A DNA stretch of 64,000 nucleotides from Polyangiaceae bacterium (GCA_020633205.1 JACKEB010000010.1:1116001-1180000), one strand, 5' to 3'; counted from the stretch's first letter, positions 1 through 8,958 are shown. The notes: generated by a model from the sequence alone, not told the origin. A program made the numbers and translations.

Positions 1-1002
1 GGCGTGCGGCTGCAGCGGTAGGTCGATCAGCGTGCCGAGCCGACGCTCCTCGATGAGGGCCTGTGCCATGCCTAGAACACCGGGCACTACCTCAGAAACT
101 GCGTGCTCGACCTGGAGCGGGTTCATCCACCAAAACGGATTCAAGCCAAGCTTCGGACGCAACAGCCGCGCGCTGAGATCACTCACCTCGACGGTGTAGG
201 CCAGCGTGCCCAGCTCATGGTCCAGCCAGTCGTCTAGATCGCCATGAGTGGGGTAGAAACCAAAGGCCTGCTTGGCCTGAAAGGGACGCGGCTGGGCCGC
301 GACGAAGCGCGCCGCCAGGTCACGGTACTCGACGTCTCGCGGGTGGAGCGCCCTGGTATGTCCCCACGGATACAGGAGCAAGCGCCCAAAGCTGTGAAAC
401 CCCAGCGCGAGCTCTGGGCGCTGAGCGCGCGCCAGATCCGCGAGCCAACGGCTCTCCGCCTCACTGAAGGGCTCAGGGCCCGAGTAGTGGGGCGCCCAGC
501 GCTGCTTGGAGCCGCTGAAGGGGTGCAGATGCGGATCGCTTCCCACCACACCGAAGTTGCGGTTCAGATCCACTCCCCGGGCATTGCAGCGCCGCCACGC
601 GAGGTGACCGCGGGCCAGCCGCTCGGTGTTGTGAGCCAGGGCGTCCGGGTTGACCACCGGAGCAATCAACAGATCGAGCTCACGGTGCAACCCGGAGTCG
701 ACCAACGCCTCCACCGCCGCGAGGAGCGCAAGGCTGCCGATCAGCTCGACTCCATGCACCAACCCAGTCAGCAGCACGCGCGGCGTCCCGGGAGTACCGA
801 TCCGGTAGCTTACCAGCGGACGTCCCTCGGAGCTGATTCCCCGTGGCAATTCCCTCGCCCCCAGCTCCGACATGCGACTGGCCCACAGCTGGTCCACCCC
901 ACCCGCATCCAAATAGCGTCGGCGCGCGCTCGCCAATCCCTGGCCTTCAGCCAGGAAGCGTTGAGCCGCGTCGAGCACGGATCGAGGGAGTGACGCAGCC
1001 AT
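1..1002 (-). CDS. M14 family zinc carboxypeptidase, C-terminus cut by window edge
   Basis: The frame is open from an ATG at 1002 to the first base of the window (334 codons), so the 3' end is missing. The M14 zinc-carboxypeptidase signature is present in order: HxxE zinc ligands (His83, Glu86 in LVHGVEL), the substrate-carboxylate Asn-Arg pair in GVDLNRNF (about 147-148), a third zinc His in LGFHSFG (about 203) and the general-base Glu in YTVEVSD (about 272), spaced much as in carboxypeptidase A. The family removes C-terminal residues or hydrolyses peptidoglycan-type amide bonds with one zinc. No signal peptide is visible, so a cytoplasmic role is likely. Substrate cannot be told. The next gene to the right is divergent. 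A long plus-strand frame over the same DNA is only its shadow. Confidence 0.88.
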   Translation of the reverse strand, partial: MAASLPRSVLDAAQRFLAEGQGLASARRRYLDAGGVDQLWASRMSELGARELPRGISSEGRPLVSYRIGTPGTPRVLLTGLVHGVELIGSLALLAAVEALVDSGLHRELDLLIAPVVNPDALAHNTERLARGHLAWRRCNARGVDLNRNFGVVGSDPHLHPFSGSKQRWAPHYSGPEPFSEAESRWLADLARAQRPELALGFHSFGRLLLYPWGHTRALHPRDVEYRDLAARFVAAQPRPFQAKQAFGFYPTHGDLDDWLDHELGTLAYTVEVSDLSARLLRPKLGLNPFWWMNPLQVEHAVSEVVPGVLGMAQALIEERRLGTLIDLPLQPHA

Positions 1003-1678
1003 GAACGTCTCAACGTAGTGAAGTCCGTGTGACATTCAAGTGGCAGGACGAGCGACCTGGAGGGACGGGGCTCACACCGCACGAAAAGCGCTCTTCGAGC
1101 GGCGCTCGTTTCTCGCCTGACACGCGGTGCGCTCAGCAAGCGCCCTCGCTCCGCGCGGAGGCGCACCGGGCCGCCAAGTGACACGCGTCACAGAGTAGCG
1201 TTTGACACACGTTGGGGCGACCCGCGTCAACGGAACGCCGCGCGCGCCTCGCGAGCCATTGTTTAAATCCATACGGATTCAATCGAGCCAGCGCTTCCCC
1301 CCTTGGGGCGGAGCCCTATGCGCACTCGCGCTCAGTGTTCAATGCCACGCGGATACCCCGTTCTCGCCATCTGGCCGCCACGAGGTTCACGCCGCGGACA
1401 CGCTGCCCGTCTAACGCCGCCCCCCTGAGCGCATGACAACTGCACAGATGTCGCGTCAAGTTTTCCAAGGCGAAAAGAGCCTGCCACAGCAGCCCTCGAG
1501 TGTAGCGACCAAGTAACGCTCAACAATACCGCACGGATTCGTGCCGGGAGGCGCGAACAGAACTCAGCGCGCCCCGACAGGCGCGAGCAAGCAACCAACG
1601 CGCGCGCTGTTCTCCCCACGCTGCGCCCAGTAAAGACGCAAGCAGCGGAAGACGCGAAGCAAGAAGGAGGGATGACCG
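1003..1678. other. Intergenic stretch between divergent genes
   Basis: This is 676 bp between the divergent M14 peptidase and GNAT genes. No convincing coding frame is seen: the short frames have no ribosome site and no recognisable sequence. A short inverted repeat (ATCC-ATAC-GGAT) lies at about 1268-1279. A TTGACA hexamer at 1202-1207 has no matching -10 box 17 bp downstream. Promoters for both flanking genes must lie here but cannot be placed. Confidence 0.5.
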
Positions 1679-2251
1679 ATGGCCAGCTACGAGATCCGAC
1701 CGCTACAGAGTGATGACTTTGAAGACATCATGCGACTGGAAGAGGAGATCTTCGGAGGCGATGGCGAGCCCCTCCTCGGTCCGTACTACGTGCGTCTCTG
1801 CTGTGACTTCATGCAACACACCTGCTTCATCGCGCGCGTCGATGGGCGCGCCGCGGGCTACCTGTTGTCCTTCGTGCGAGATCGCGAGGCCTACTGCACC
1901 ACGCTCGCGGTGGTGAAGGAGTTCCAAGGCACCCGCGTCGTGCACAAGCTGGTGCAAGCCTTCATGCGGGCAATCGTGGACGAGGTCGACGCCTGTTGGT
2001 TCACCGTCAAGGAGGACAACTTGCCGGCGCGAGCAATCCACGCCTGGCTGGGCGCTGAGAACGTCGACGTGCGCCACGACTTTTACGGTCCCGGCGACGA
2101 GCGAATCGTCTCCCGCATCAACCGCGATGTGTTGGCGCGCTTCAAGCAGCGCTACCAGCGCATGGGCTTGCTGAGCGAAGGTGACCGCGCCCTGCCGCCG
2201 CCCCCGAGCGCCTTCGGACGTCGCGTCCAGACCAGTGGAGCCAGCGCATGA
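1679..2251 (+). CDS. GNAT-family N-acetyltransferase
   Basis: A 190-residue GNAT acyltransferase that would transfer an acetyl or acyl group from a CoA thioester to an amine. The order of elements fits the fold: N-terminal beta strand (SYEIRPLQSDDFEDIM), a hydrophobic beta4 core (AYCTTLAVVKEFQG) and a CoA-loop region just after it. The glycine-rich loop is weaker than in classical GNATs (FQGTRVVHK), so the donor could be unusual. The stretch GPYYVRLCCDFMQHTCFIA recalls the diaminobutyrate acetyltransferase (EctA) subgroup, which acts on diamines; that resemblance is by eye only. The ATG at 1679 follows AAGGAGG at about 1662-1668; an ATG at 1672 is out of frame. Its stop overlaps the next gene by 4 bp (ATGA), so the two are translationally coupled. 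Confidence 0.82.
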   Translation: MASYEIRPLQSDDFEDIMRLEEEIFGGDGEPLLGPYYVRLCCDFMQHTCFIARVDGRAAGYLLSFVRDREAYCTTLAVVKEFQGTRVVHKLVQAFMRAIVDEVDACWFTVKEDNLPARAIHAWLGAENVDVRHDFYGPGDERIVSRINRDVLARFKQRYQRMGLLSEGDRALPPPPSAFGRRVQTSGASA

Positions 2252-3069
2252 ACCTGCGCCATTTCGCGCACCAACCGGAGTTCGCCGTCGCCGCCTATCC
2301 GAGGCACATGGACTACTCCCCCGCGCCGAACGCGGGCACCCTGGAACATGCGCGGACCGCTGGCCGCACCTTGCGCCGCGGAGCTGACCTATTGCGCGTC
2401 GTGCGCGACACCAGTCAGAGCCTGCCTCCCCACGGCGCGGCGTTCAACGAGCGAGCCTACGCGCTCCACTACACCGCGCGTCAGGTCGCGAAGTCGCAGG
2501 GGATCCGCATCGAAGCCCACGGGCAGATGGTGCCCGAGCGCTGCGTGTTGGTCGCCAATCACCTGAGCTACGTGGACCCCCTCGCCATCACGCGGCTCTT
2601 TCCAGCGCTGGCGATCGCCAAGGCTGAGGTCGCAGAGTGGCCCGTGATCGGTGGGGTAATGGGGCGCCTCGGCGTGCTCTTCGTTCAGCGTCAGTGCGCA
2701 CACAGCGGCGCGCGGGTGTTGAAGGCCGCCTTGAGGGCTCTACGGAGTGGCACTCGCGTACTCACGTTTCCGAAGGGCACTACCTCGGACGGCAGCAAGC
2801 TCTTGCCGTTCAAGCTCGGCGCCTTTGCGCTGGCTCGGCTCGCCGGTGTGCCTGTGGTGCCCATCGCGGTGCGCCTACCCAAGCCGGTGTGCTGGCACGG
2901 GGACGCCGCGTTTCTTCCCCACTACCTGCGCAGCATCGCGCGTCACGACGTCCCGGTCGAACTGGAGGTGGGTCGTGCGCTGCATCCCGCTCCTGGTCTG
3001 AGCGACGAAGAACTCGCAGCGCTCATCCGCGCGGATCTCAGCGCGATGCTCAAGCGCGACGACCAGTGA
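2248..3069 (+). CDS. PlsC-like 1-acylglycerol-3-phosphate-type acyltransferase
   Basis: A 273-residue LPLAT/PlsC-family acyltransferase, which esterifies a lyso-lipid hydroxyl with a fatty acyl group at the inner membrane. The catalytic H-x4-D motif is seen as NHLSYVD (about residues 104-110), followed by a substrate-binding block FPKGTTSDG (about 175-183) where most relatives have FPEGTRS; the Glu-to-Lys change is notable. A hydrophobic helix (ALARLAGVPVVPIAVRLP) follows. About 80 N-terminal residues before the domain have no recognised fold. It overlaps the upstream GNAT by 4 bp and lies 35 bp before the ureohydrolase. A GNAT plus PlsC-like pair recalls the OlsB/OlsA logic of aminolipid synthesis; that is an inference from order. 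Confidence 0.85.
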   Translation: MNLRHFAHQPEFAVAAYPRHMDYSPAPNAGTLEHARTAGRTLRRGADLLRVVRDTSQSLPPHGAAFNERAYALHYTARQVAKSQGIRIEAHGQMVPERCVLVANHLSYVDPLAITRLFPALAIAKAEVAEWPVIGGVMGRLGVLFVQRQCAHSGARVLKAALRALRSGTRVLTFPKGTTSDGSKLLPFKLGAFALARLAGVPVVPIAVRLPKPVCWHGDAAFLPHYLRSIARHDVPVELEVGRALHPAPGLSDEELAALIRADLSAMLKRDDQ

Positions 3070-3104
3070 AACTCCAAAAGTAACCAAAGAAACAGGACCT
3101 CAAC

Positions 3105-4055
3105 ATGAGTCAGCAATCCGCTCTCGAATATATTCGGCACGGCCAGACGCCGTTCTTTCGCCTACCGATGGTGAAGCCAGGCATCGGCAGCGCTGACGTG
3201 TACCGCGGCTACCACGCGGCGGTGCTCGGCGTACCGACCGACGCAGGCACGACGTACCAACCTGGTGCTCGGATGGCGCCGTATCATTTGCGTCGCACCA
3301 GCGCTCTGCTCGGTCCCTTCCACCCGACGCATCGCATCGACGTCTTCGAGCGCTTGAACGCCGTCGACGGTGGAAACGTAGCCGCCCCACCCTTCAGCCT
3401 GGAGTCGATCCGACAGCTGACCCAGCTCGAGGTGGGCGCGGTCGTGGAAGCCGGTGCCACGCCTTTCTTGGTGGGGGGAGATCACTCCATTGCGCTGCCG
3501 GCGCTGCGCGCCGTGGCACAGAAGCACGGAGAGCTCGCCGTGGTGCACGTGGACGCGCACTTCGACACCAGCGGCCCTGAGACGTGGGGTGAAGCGTTCC
3601 ACCACGGAACGTGTATGAAGCACGCGCTGGAGGAGGGGCTCATCGCCCGCGGACAGCTACACCAAGTTGGGATCCGCGTGACCTGGAAGGGCGATGACGA
3701 ACGCGATGTCTCGGACGCCCACGACGCCAAGATCTACGACATGCAGCTGATCGAAAGCGAAGGCATTCGCCGCGTCGCGAGTCAGATCCGCGAGCAAGTG
3801 GGAGACCGACCGACCTACATCAGCTTTGATATCGACGGTGTGGACCCGGCTTATGCGCCGGGAACCGGCACGCCTGTTCCAGGCGGAATGACCTCCCGCG
3901 AAGCCATCTTGCTGCTGCGCATGCTGAGCGGCGTTCGCCTGGTTGGGATGGATCTGGTGGAGATCGCCCCGGCCCTCGATCACGCTGACATCACTTGCCA
4001 CCTGGGAGCTCAGCTTCTGTACGAAGGGCTGGCGCTGCGGGCTCTACTTCAGTAG
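3105..4055 (+). CDS. Agmatinase/arginase-family ureohydrolase
   Basis: A 316-residue ureohydrolase of typical agmatinase length. The binuclear manganese ligands are all visible: GGDHSI (first His), VVHVDAHFDT (Asp-x-His-x-x-x-Asp type block) and SFDIDGVDPAYAPGTGTP (Asp-x-Asp plus the family signature). Members hydrolyse a guanidino group to urea and an amine (agmatine to putrescine, guanidinobutyrate to GABA, and so on). The substrate-specificity loops do not let me choose, though the general form is agmatinase-like. Start ATG 3105 has a weak purine stretch upstream (CAGGACC). It is the third gene of the GNAT-PlsC-ureohydrolase operon, suggesting that the amine it releases may be the acceptor for the upstream acyltransferases. 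Confidence 0.88.
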   Translation: MSQQSALEYIRHGQTPFFRLPMVKPGIGSADVYRGYHAAVLGVPTDAGTTYQPGARMAPYHLRRTSALLGPFHPTHRIDVFERLNAVDGGNVAAPPFSLESIRQLTQLEVGAVVEAGATPFLVGGDHSIALPALRAVAQKHGELAVVHVDAHFDTSGPETWGEAFHHGTCMKHALEEGLIARGQLHQVGIRVTWKGDDERDVSDAHDAKIYDMQLIESEGIRRVASQIREQVGDRPTYISFDIDGVDPAYAPGTGTPVPGGMTSREAILLLRMLSGVRLVGMDLVEIAPALDHADITCHLGAQLLYEGLALRALLQ

Positions 4056-4479
4056 CCGCAGCTGCTTCAATAGGCGCGGCGGCACCTTCCCCAGCGGCTG
4101 GCGGCTCTGAACGCCGCCAGCCAAAGGCGTAGAGGTGCTGCCCCCACCAAGACATGGGATAGCTCGGGTCGCCGAGTCCGTATCCGCGCGGCTTAGACTT
4201 CGGACGAAAGCGTTCGAGTTTCCTTTGCTTGGCGTTTCCGTGGACCCTCAGCGACGGCTGAGTGAAACACCTCCCAGCGGCGCACCGCTTCAGAGTGCAG
4301 AAGGCACCGGCTTCGCCTCCCCCCGCAACTCGCCAATGCGAACGTTGGTCACCACAGCTTCACGCAAGTGTGGCGCAGCGTGGCCGTATGGATTGGTACA
4401 CGTCACCTCGGACACGGGAAAACACCCCAACAGGGGTTGCATCGACCCATCGCCGGTCCGACGTATCGTGGACGATCCA
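4056..4479. other. Intergenic stretch before the flippase-like gene
   Basis: These 424 bp hold no supported gene. The reading frame of the next gene stays open back to 4135, but that extension is Pro/Arg-rich, lacks a ribosome site and does not look like a membrane-protein N-terminus. A CCCC-AACA-GGGG hairpin at about 4425-4436 is the only local structure noticed. Confidence 0.5.
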
Positions 4480-5532
4480 ATGCAGCAGGTCTTGAGCAGC
4501 TCGGCGGCGCCAGAGGCGCTGCTTCCGCCGACGCGCCGCGCAGGACGCTGGTTCGAGCGCGCTTGGGCGCGGGTGCTCTTCAGCGCCCTGGGGCTCGGTT
4601 TCGTCGCTTTCCTACTGAGCCGTGTCGACTTGCGTCTGGTGTGGGGCGAGCTCACACGGCTCCTGCCGTTTGTGCCGCTGATGATCCTGCTGGAGTCCGG
4701 CAGAATCGCCGGAGAGTATTTTTCCACGAGACAATTGAGCGGTGCTTCGTCGGAAGAATTGCCGCGGCGCACGATGCTCCAGGCGCACCTGATGTCCTAC
4801 GCGCTGAGCATTGGGCTACCCATCGGGCGCCTGTTCGCGGAGGGTGCCAAGGCCACGCTCCTCGCGCGGCACATCGGGGGGCCGCGGGCCGCTGCGGTGG
4901 CGACCTCCAGCCACGTGCTGTGCCTGATCAGCGATGCGACGTTTCTGGTGACGTTGAGCGCGCTGGTGTGGTTTCTCTCCGGGGAGTCTCTGCTTACCTA
5001 CGCGGTCGTCGCTCAAGCAGCGCTCAGCTGTTTGCTCGCCGCGGCGCTGTGGGTGCTGCGGCGCGCAAGCTGGCCCGCAAAGGCGCTCAGGCGCGTGCCG
5101 AAGGCCGCAGCCTGGGCGACGCAAATGCGCGCGGCTCAGCTTCCGCTTGGACGCGAGGTCGGTCGCGCCATGCTGGGACTCTTGTTTGGCCGCACCTGTC
5201 AGGTCGCCTGCTTCTTGGTCGCCCTGGCAGTCACCCGAGACGGCCAGGGCAACGTCGCTTCGTTGATCAGCGCCAGCGCGGGGGCACAGGCATTGAACCA
5301 ACTCGCGGGCGCGGTGGGCGACTTGATGCCCGCGCAGCTCGGAGTGACCGACGCTTTGTTCAAGGGTAGCGCGCCGCTCTTGGGAGTCAGCGTGGAGACA
5401 GCGTTGGCTGTCGCGGTCGCCTTCCACCTGGTGCAGTTGTTCTGGATCGGTGTCGGGCTGGCTTCGCCGTATTGGTTCCGCGTGGCATCAACATCGAGAA
5501 AGGTCACCGACCTCGAGAGTGTGATCCGCTGA
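4480..5532 (+). CDS. Lysylphosphatidylglycerol-synthase-TM/UPF0104-like membrane protein
   Basis: About 350 residues with roughly seven hydrophobic segments (for example VLFSALGLGFVAFLLS, LMILLESGRIAGEYFS, MLGLLFGRTCQVACFLVALA) and a late glycine-rich block QALNQLAGAVGDLMPAQLG. That block resembles the family's conserved P-G/E-G region in flippase-like proteins homologous to the membrane part of MprF. Such proteins are thought to translocate lipids or lipid-linked sugars, but no aminoacyl-transfer domain is present here. I start at ATG 4480; an in-frame GTG sits at 4468 and the frame is open to 4135. A paralogue of the same broad family lies at 57778-58740. Followed by a terminator-like repeat. 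Confidence 0.7.
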   Translation: MQQVLSSSAAPEALLPPTRRAGRWFERAWARVLFSALGLGFVAFLLSRVDLRLVWGELTRLLPFVPLMILLESGRIAGEYFSTRQLSGASSEELPRRTMLQAHLMSYALSIGLPIGRLFAEGAKATLLARHIGGPRAAAVATSSHVLCLISDATFLVTLSALVWFLSGESLLTYAVVAQAALSCLLAAALWVLRRASWPAKALRRVPKAAAWATQMRAAQLPLGREVGRAMLGLLFGRTCQVACFLVALAVTRDGQGNVASLISASAGAQALNQLAGAVGDLMPAQLGVTDALFKGSAPLLGVSVETALAVAVAFHLVQLFWIGVGLASPYWFRVASTSRKVTDLESVIR

Positions 5533-5571
5533 GGCGCGGCCAGAGGTACAAAACACCTCGAATAGCTGGCT

Positions 5572-5622
5572 AAAAACCCACGGTGTGACCTTCTGCGCTC
5601 GCGTAGGTCTCGGTGGCTTTTT
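5572..5622. terminator. Candidate intrinsic terminator after the flippase-like gene
   Basis: AAAAACCCAC at 5572-5581 pairs with GTGGCTTTTT at 5613-5622 with one mismatch, giving an A-tract/T-tract flanked stem able to act in either direction. It lies 40 bp after the stop of the flippase-like gene. The loop is long (31 nt), so efficiency is uncertain. Confidence 0.4.
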
Positions 5623-5729
5623 GTGTCACGGCTGCGCAGAGCGACGGCAACTGAAGCGTGACAGCCCAGCGCGCTCTCGCGATCTTTGTATCGGCTTGGC
5701 GCGCGTTCTCTAGCTCAAGAGGCAAAACG

Positions 5730-6890
5730 ATGCGCAGTTCCCACGTCCCCTTGCGTTCTCATACTCAAAAGGCGCACCCCCGCATGAGCACGGTCGCCCA
5801 GTCGGCGATCCTCTCCCCCAAAAATCCCCAATCGAATGGCGGATTCAACAACACCCCGAGCTGGCTCGCCGCGTTGCTCTGCGTTGGGCTGCTCTCCGGT
5901 TGCGATTCCGGCACGGACAGCGGTGGAGACCCAAGTGGCGGCGCTGGTGGAACGGCTCAGGGTGGATCCGCAGGGATAGGCGGATCTCAGGCAGGCGGAA
6001 GCTCGAGTTTTGGGGGTGAGGGCGGCACCGCAGCAGGCGGCTTCGGCGGCGATGGCGGCACTGGAGCGAGCGCTGGCGCAGGAAGTGGTGGCACAGCAAG
6101 TGGCGGCGCAGCAAGCGGTGGCGCTTCGACTGGCGGTGCAGCGAGCGGCGGGGCGTCGAGCGGAGGCAGCGGCGGTACATCAAGCCCAGACGGAGTGCGA
6201 CAGATCCGCTTCGTGAATCAGTGCAGTCAGACGATCTGGGTTGGCGCTCTGAATGCCGCCCCGGAGTACGAGTTGCCTGAAGGGGGCGGCTTCGAGTTGT
6301 CAGCCGGCAGCGATCACAGCCTTGTGTTGCCCGAGCACTGGGGCGGACGCTTCTGGGGTCGCACGGGCTGTCAGTTCGATGCCAGCGGGAACGGTCACTG
6401 CGACAGCGGCGATTGTGGAAACCGCATGGCATGCAGCGGCGCAGGGGGCCAAACCCCGGCGACCCTCGCAGAGTTCACCTTCGCCGGACACGCGGGGCTC
6501 GACTTCTACGACATCAGTCTGGTGGACGGTTACAACCTGCCCCTCACCATCCGACCGGTGGCCGGCACCTTCAACCCACGCGGCGAGGGCGACCCTTACG
6601 ACTGTGGTTCCCCTGGCTGCACCAGCGACCTGAATCAGACCTGCCCAGCGGAACTGCAGAAGAAGAACGCCCAAGGCGGTGTGGTGGGCTGCGCAAGCGC
6701 CTGCGAGATCTTCCAGACCGACGAATACTGCTGTCGTGGCGCCCACAACACGCCACAGACCTGCCCGCCATTCAGCTATTCGGAGCTGTTCAAGTCGGCC
6801 TGTCCCACGGCGTACAGCTACGCCTACGACGATCAAACCAGCACCTACACCTGCTTTGGTGAAGACTACGACATCGTCTTTTGCCCGTAG
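5730..6890 (+). CDS. Thaumatin-like (PR-5 type) lipoprotein
   Basis: A 386-residue secreted protein. An N-terminal hydrophobic segment ends in the lipobox LLSGC, followed by about 100 residues of Gly/Ser/Ala spacer. The remainder is a clear thaumatin-like domain: FVNQCSQTIWVG at the start, GRFWGRTGCQF, CDSGDCG, ATLAEFTF, and DFYDISLVDGYN, closing with a Cys-rich domain II. The acidic-cleft residues usual in active thaumatin-like proteins (Arg, Glu, and the Asp pairs) are present. Plant members permeabilise fungi or bind and cleave beta-1,3-glucans; bacterial members are rare and uncharacterised. Start ATG 5730 has AAGAGG upstream; ATG 5784 (after AAAAGG) and GTG 5658 are alternatives. It stands alone, probably at the cell surface. 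Confidence 0.88.
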   Translation: MRSSHVPLRSHTQKAHPRMSTVAQSAILSPKNPQSNGGFNNTPSWLAALLCVGLLSGCDSGTDSGGDPSGGAGGTAQGGSAGIGGSQAGGSSSFGGEGGTAAGGFGGDGGTGASAGAGSGGTASGGAASGGASTGGAASGGASSGGSGGTSSPDGVRQIRFVNQCSQTIWVGALNAAPEYELPEGGGFELSAGSDHSLVLPEHWGGRFWGRTGCQFDASGNGHCDSGDCGNRMACSGAGGQTPATLAEFTFAGHAGLDFYDISLVDGYNLPLTIRPVAGTFNPRGEGDPYDCGSPGCTSDLNQTCPAELQKKNAQGGVVGCASACEIFQTDEYCCRGAHNTPQTCPPFSYSELFKSACPTAYSYAYDDQTSTYTCFGEDYDIVFCP

Positions 6891-6988
6891 AAAAGCCCGC
6901 GTCAGCACGCGACTTCGGGTTGGTCATAATCTCGTCAGCAGTCCCGCGGGGCGTTGACGGATACCGCCGGTTCGGTTGAGCTGACGCG

Positions 6989-7603
6989 GTGGATAACCCC
7001 CTGCAAGCGCTTCCACCGCAGAGTGCCCCGTGGACCCATAGTGCCGCTTCGAGCTACCTGAAGCTCGTTGGCTGGAAGACCACGGGAACACTCCCGGACA
7101 GCCCGAAAGGCGTGCTGATTGCCGCGCCGCACTCGAGCAACTGGGACCTGCCCTTCATGCTCGCGGTCGCGGGCGTGTTCCGGCTGAAAATCAACTGGCT
7201 CGGAAAGCACACGCTGTTCGAGGGGCCGATGGGTCCGATGATGCGTGCGCTCGGCGGTATCCCCGTGGATAGACGCGCCCGTCACGGCTTGGTGGAGCAA
7301 GTGGTGCAGCGCTTCAACGAGTCGGAGTCGATGTACCTCGCGGTAGCGCCCTCTGGCACGCGCTCAGGGAACACCCACTGGAAGAGCGGCTTCTATCACA
7401 TCGCCCGTGCTGCAAACGTGCCCATCGTGTGTGCCTTCCTCGACTACAAACGCAAGCTCGGGGGTGTGGGACCGGCGATCGTGCCGAGCGGCGACATCAA
7501 GGCCGACATGGACCGCATCCGCGAGTTCTACGCCGACATCGTCGGGTTCGACGGGAGGAAGACGGTCGGTGTGCAGCTATCCGAAGAGCTGCCCAAAGAG
7601 TGA
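6989..7603 (+). CDS. PlsC-like lysophospholipid acyltransferase
   Basis: A 204-residue LPLAT-family acyltransferase distinct from the one at 2248. The H-x4-D catalytic motif appears as PHSSNWD (about residues 47-53), with GGIPVDR (about 89-95) and the substrate motif APSGTRSG (about 116-123). The short form with PHSSNWD/SGTRSG resembles the group of small acyltransferases often annotated as glycerol acyltransferases. Membrane association would be peripheral. The GTG at 6989 is the only in-frame start that leaves the domain intact; no strong ribosome site precedes it. It converges with the SGNH esterase gene 33 bp downstream. Confidence 0.8.
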   Translation: MDNPLQALPPQSAPWTHSAASSYLKLVGWKTTGTLPDSPKGVLIAAPHSSNWDLPFMLAVAGVFRLKINWLGKHTLFEGPMGPMMRALGGIPVDRRARHGLVEQVVQRFNESESMYLAVAPSGTRSGNTHWKSGFYHIARAANVPIVCAFLDYKRKLGGVGPAIVPSGDIKADMDRIREFYADIVGFDGRKTVGVQLSEELPKE

Positions 7604-7636
7604 GCTTCAGCGGGCGACAGTAGCTCGCACGCCAGC

Positions 7637-8878
7637 CTACCAGCCGAGTTCAGCTCTGAGCAGCGTGACGAGGCGCTCGCTCATCGCCTGATGGGTTGCG
7701 AGGCTGGGGTGCCAATCACAGCCGAAGCCGGTGGAGGTCGTCGAGATATCCACCTGTTTCACCCGGGAATCGCCCGCGGTGTTGCGCTGAGCGACCGCGC
7801 TTGCGATGTACGTCTCTGCTTGAACCTGATCGTTGCCGAAGAGCTTAGGCGCCACGGTGCACAAGATGAGCGTATTCGGGTAGTCGCTACGCAAGGCCTC
7901 GAGGAGCTTGACGTACTCACCGACAAACAGGCTCTCGCTCGGGTCGCCGTCGGTGCTGAAGTCGTTGGTGCCGAGGTTGATGAGGACTACGTCTGGTTGC
8001 CAGGTTGCGAAGTCCCAAACACTGCTCGCTTGAGTTGGCAGTGCGCGACGGTGGATCTCTGGCAGAGGCTGATCGGTGTTAGTGCCGTAGTTGTAGACGA
8101 CACCTTTACCCGACCAGGCGATGGTCGATAGTTCCGCGCCGAGCTCGCGCGCAGCGATTGCTTCGTAGGTGAGGTAGTGGTTCTCAGTATCCGCAGAGAA
8201 ATTGCAGTACTGGTCGGGTCCCTCGTTACCGTAGCCACAGGTGATCGAATCTCCGAGCACCTCGATGCGGCGGCTCACCGGTGGAGGCGCGAGCAGCTCA
8301 CCGTCGATCTCCACGCCCATGAAGTGCGTGGACCCGTAGGAACCTTCAGTCCGCCGATACAGCTCGACGACGTGCTCCGTATCTGGCAGTCCCTCGGCCA
8401 ACGTGTACTGCTGAGCGCCTGACGACGTCGCAAGCCGGGGACCGACTTGCCCATCCACGACCACGGTGTAGTAGTGCGCGGGATCATCCAAGGTGACACG
8501 GATAGCCGTCCCCTTGAAGCGGGCCACCAGTCCGCTCCCGGACCAACCGAAGCGCACGCTGTCGTCCGTTTCCACGACATGACGACCCACGAAATGCAAG
8601 CTCGGCTCTGCCACGCCCCCGCTTCCACCGACGCCGCCGGTAGGGCTACCCGCGGTGCCACCTGACGCAGCACCACCGCTGCCGCCGAAACCTGCGTCCC
8701 CGCCAGAAGCACCAGCGCCAGAGCTGCCGCCTGCACCCGCCGTTCCCCCGGATGCTACCCCACCAGACCCGGCGCCGCCTGACCCCGCGCTGCCGCCTCC
8801 CGAATCACTCGAGCTACAGCCCGCCAGAACCAGAAAGCCCGCGATCCCAACGCCTACCAGAGACCAACGCATGCGCAC
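7637..8878 (-). CDS. SGNH/GDSL esterase lipoprotein, CE2-like
   Basis: A 413-residue lipoprotein: signal peptide ending in LVLAGC, a Gly/Ser/Ala spacer of about 75 residues, a beta-sandwich region (about 95-195) and an SGNH hydrolase domain. Catalytic blocks are block I VLGDSITCGYGNEG, the block-III Asn in INLGTNDFS and block V DWHPS carrying Asp and His. The jelly-roll plus SGNH order is that of carbohydrate-esterase family 2, which deacetylates xylan and other polysaccharides. It is probably exposed on the outer membrane. Start ATG 8878 puts the lysine/arginine-poor signal right at the N-terminus (MRMRW). It is flanked by other secreted proteins. Confidence 0.88.
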   Translation of the reverse strand: MRMRWSLVGVGIAGFLVLAGCSSSDSGGGSAGSGGAGSGGVASGGTAGAGGSSGAGASGGDAGFGGSGGAASGGTAGSPTGGVGGSGGVAEPSLHFVGRHVVETDDSVRFGWSGSGLVARFKGTAIRVTLDDPAHYYTVVVDGQVGPRLATSSGAQQYTLAEGLPDTEHVVELYRRTEGSYGSTHFMGVEIDGELLAPPPVSRRIEVLGDSITCGYGNEGPDQYCNFSADTENHYLTYEAIAARELGAELSTIAWSGKGVVYNYGTNTDQPLPEIHRRALPTQASSVWDFATWQPDVVLINLGTNDFSTDGDPSESLFVGEYVKLLEALRSDYPNTLILCTVAPKLFGNDQVQAETYIASAVAQRNTAGDSRVKQVDISTTSTGFGCDWHPSLATHQAMSERLVTLLRAELGW

Positions 8879-8958
8879 CCCTTCGAAGCGCCGAGCTTAG
8901 CACTGGATATCCACGAGTGATATCGGCCCGCAGCCAAAATGAGCTAGCTTCAAAGGCA

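Noticed and set aside
244..993. 249-codon open frame on the plus strand
   Set aside because: It is antisense to the M14 peptidase, whose motifs are all intact on the minus strand; the plus frame has no family features.
4135..4479. N-terminal extension of the flippase-like protein
   Set aside because: The extension is Pro/Arg-rich, has no ribosome site at its start and precedes the first transmembrane segment by more than 120 residues.
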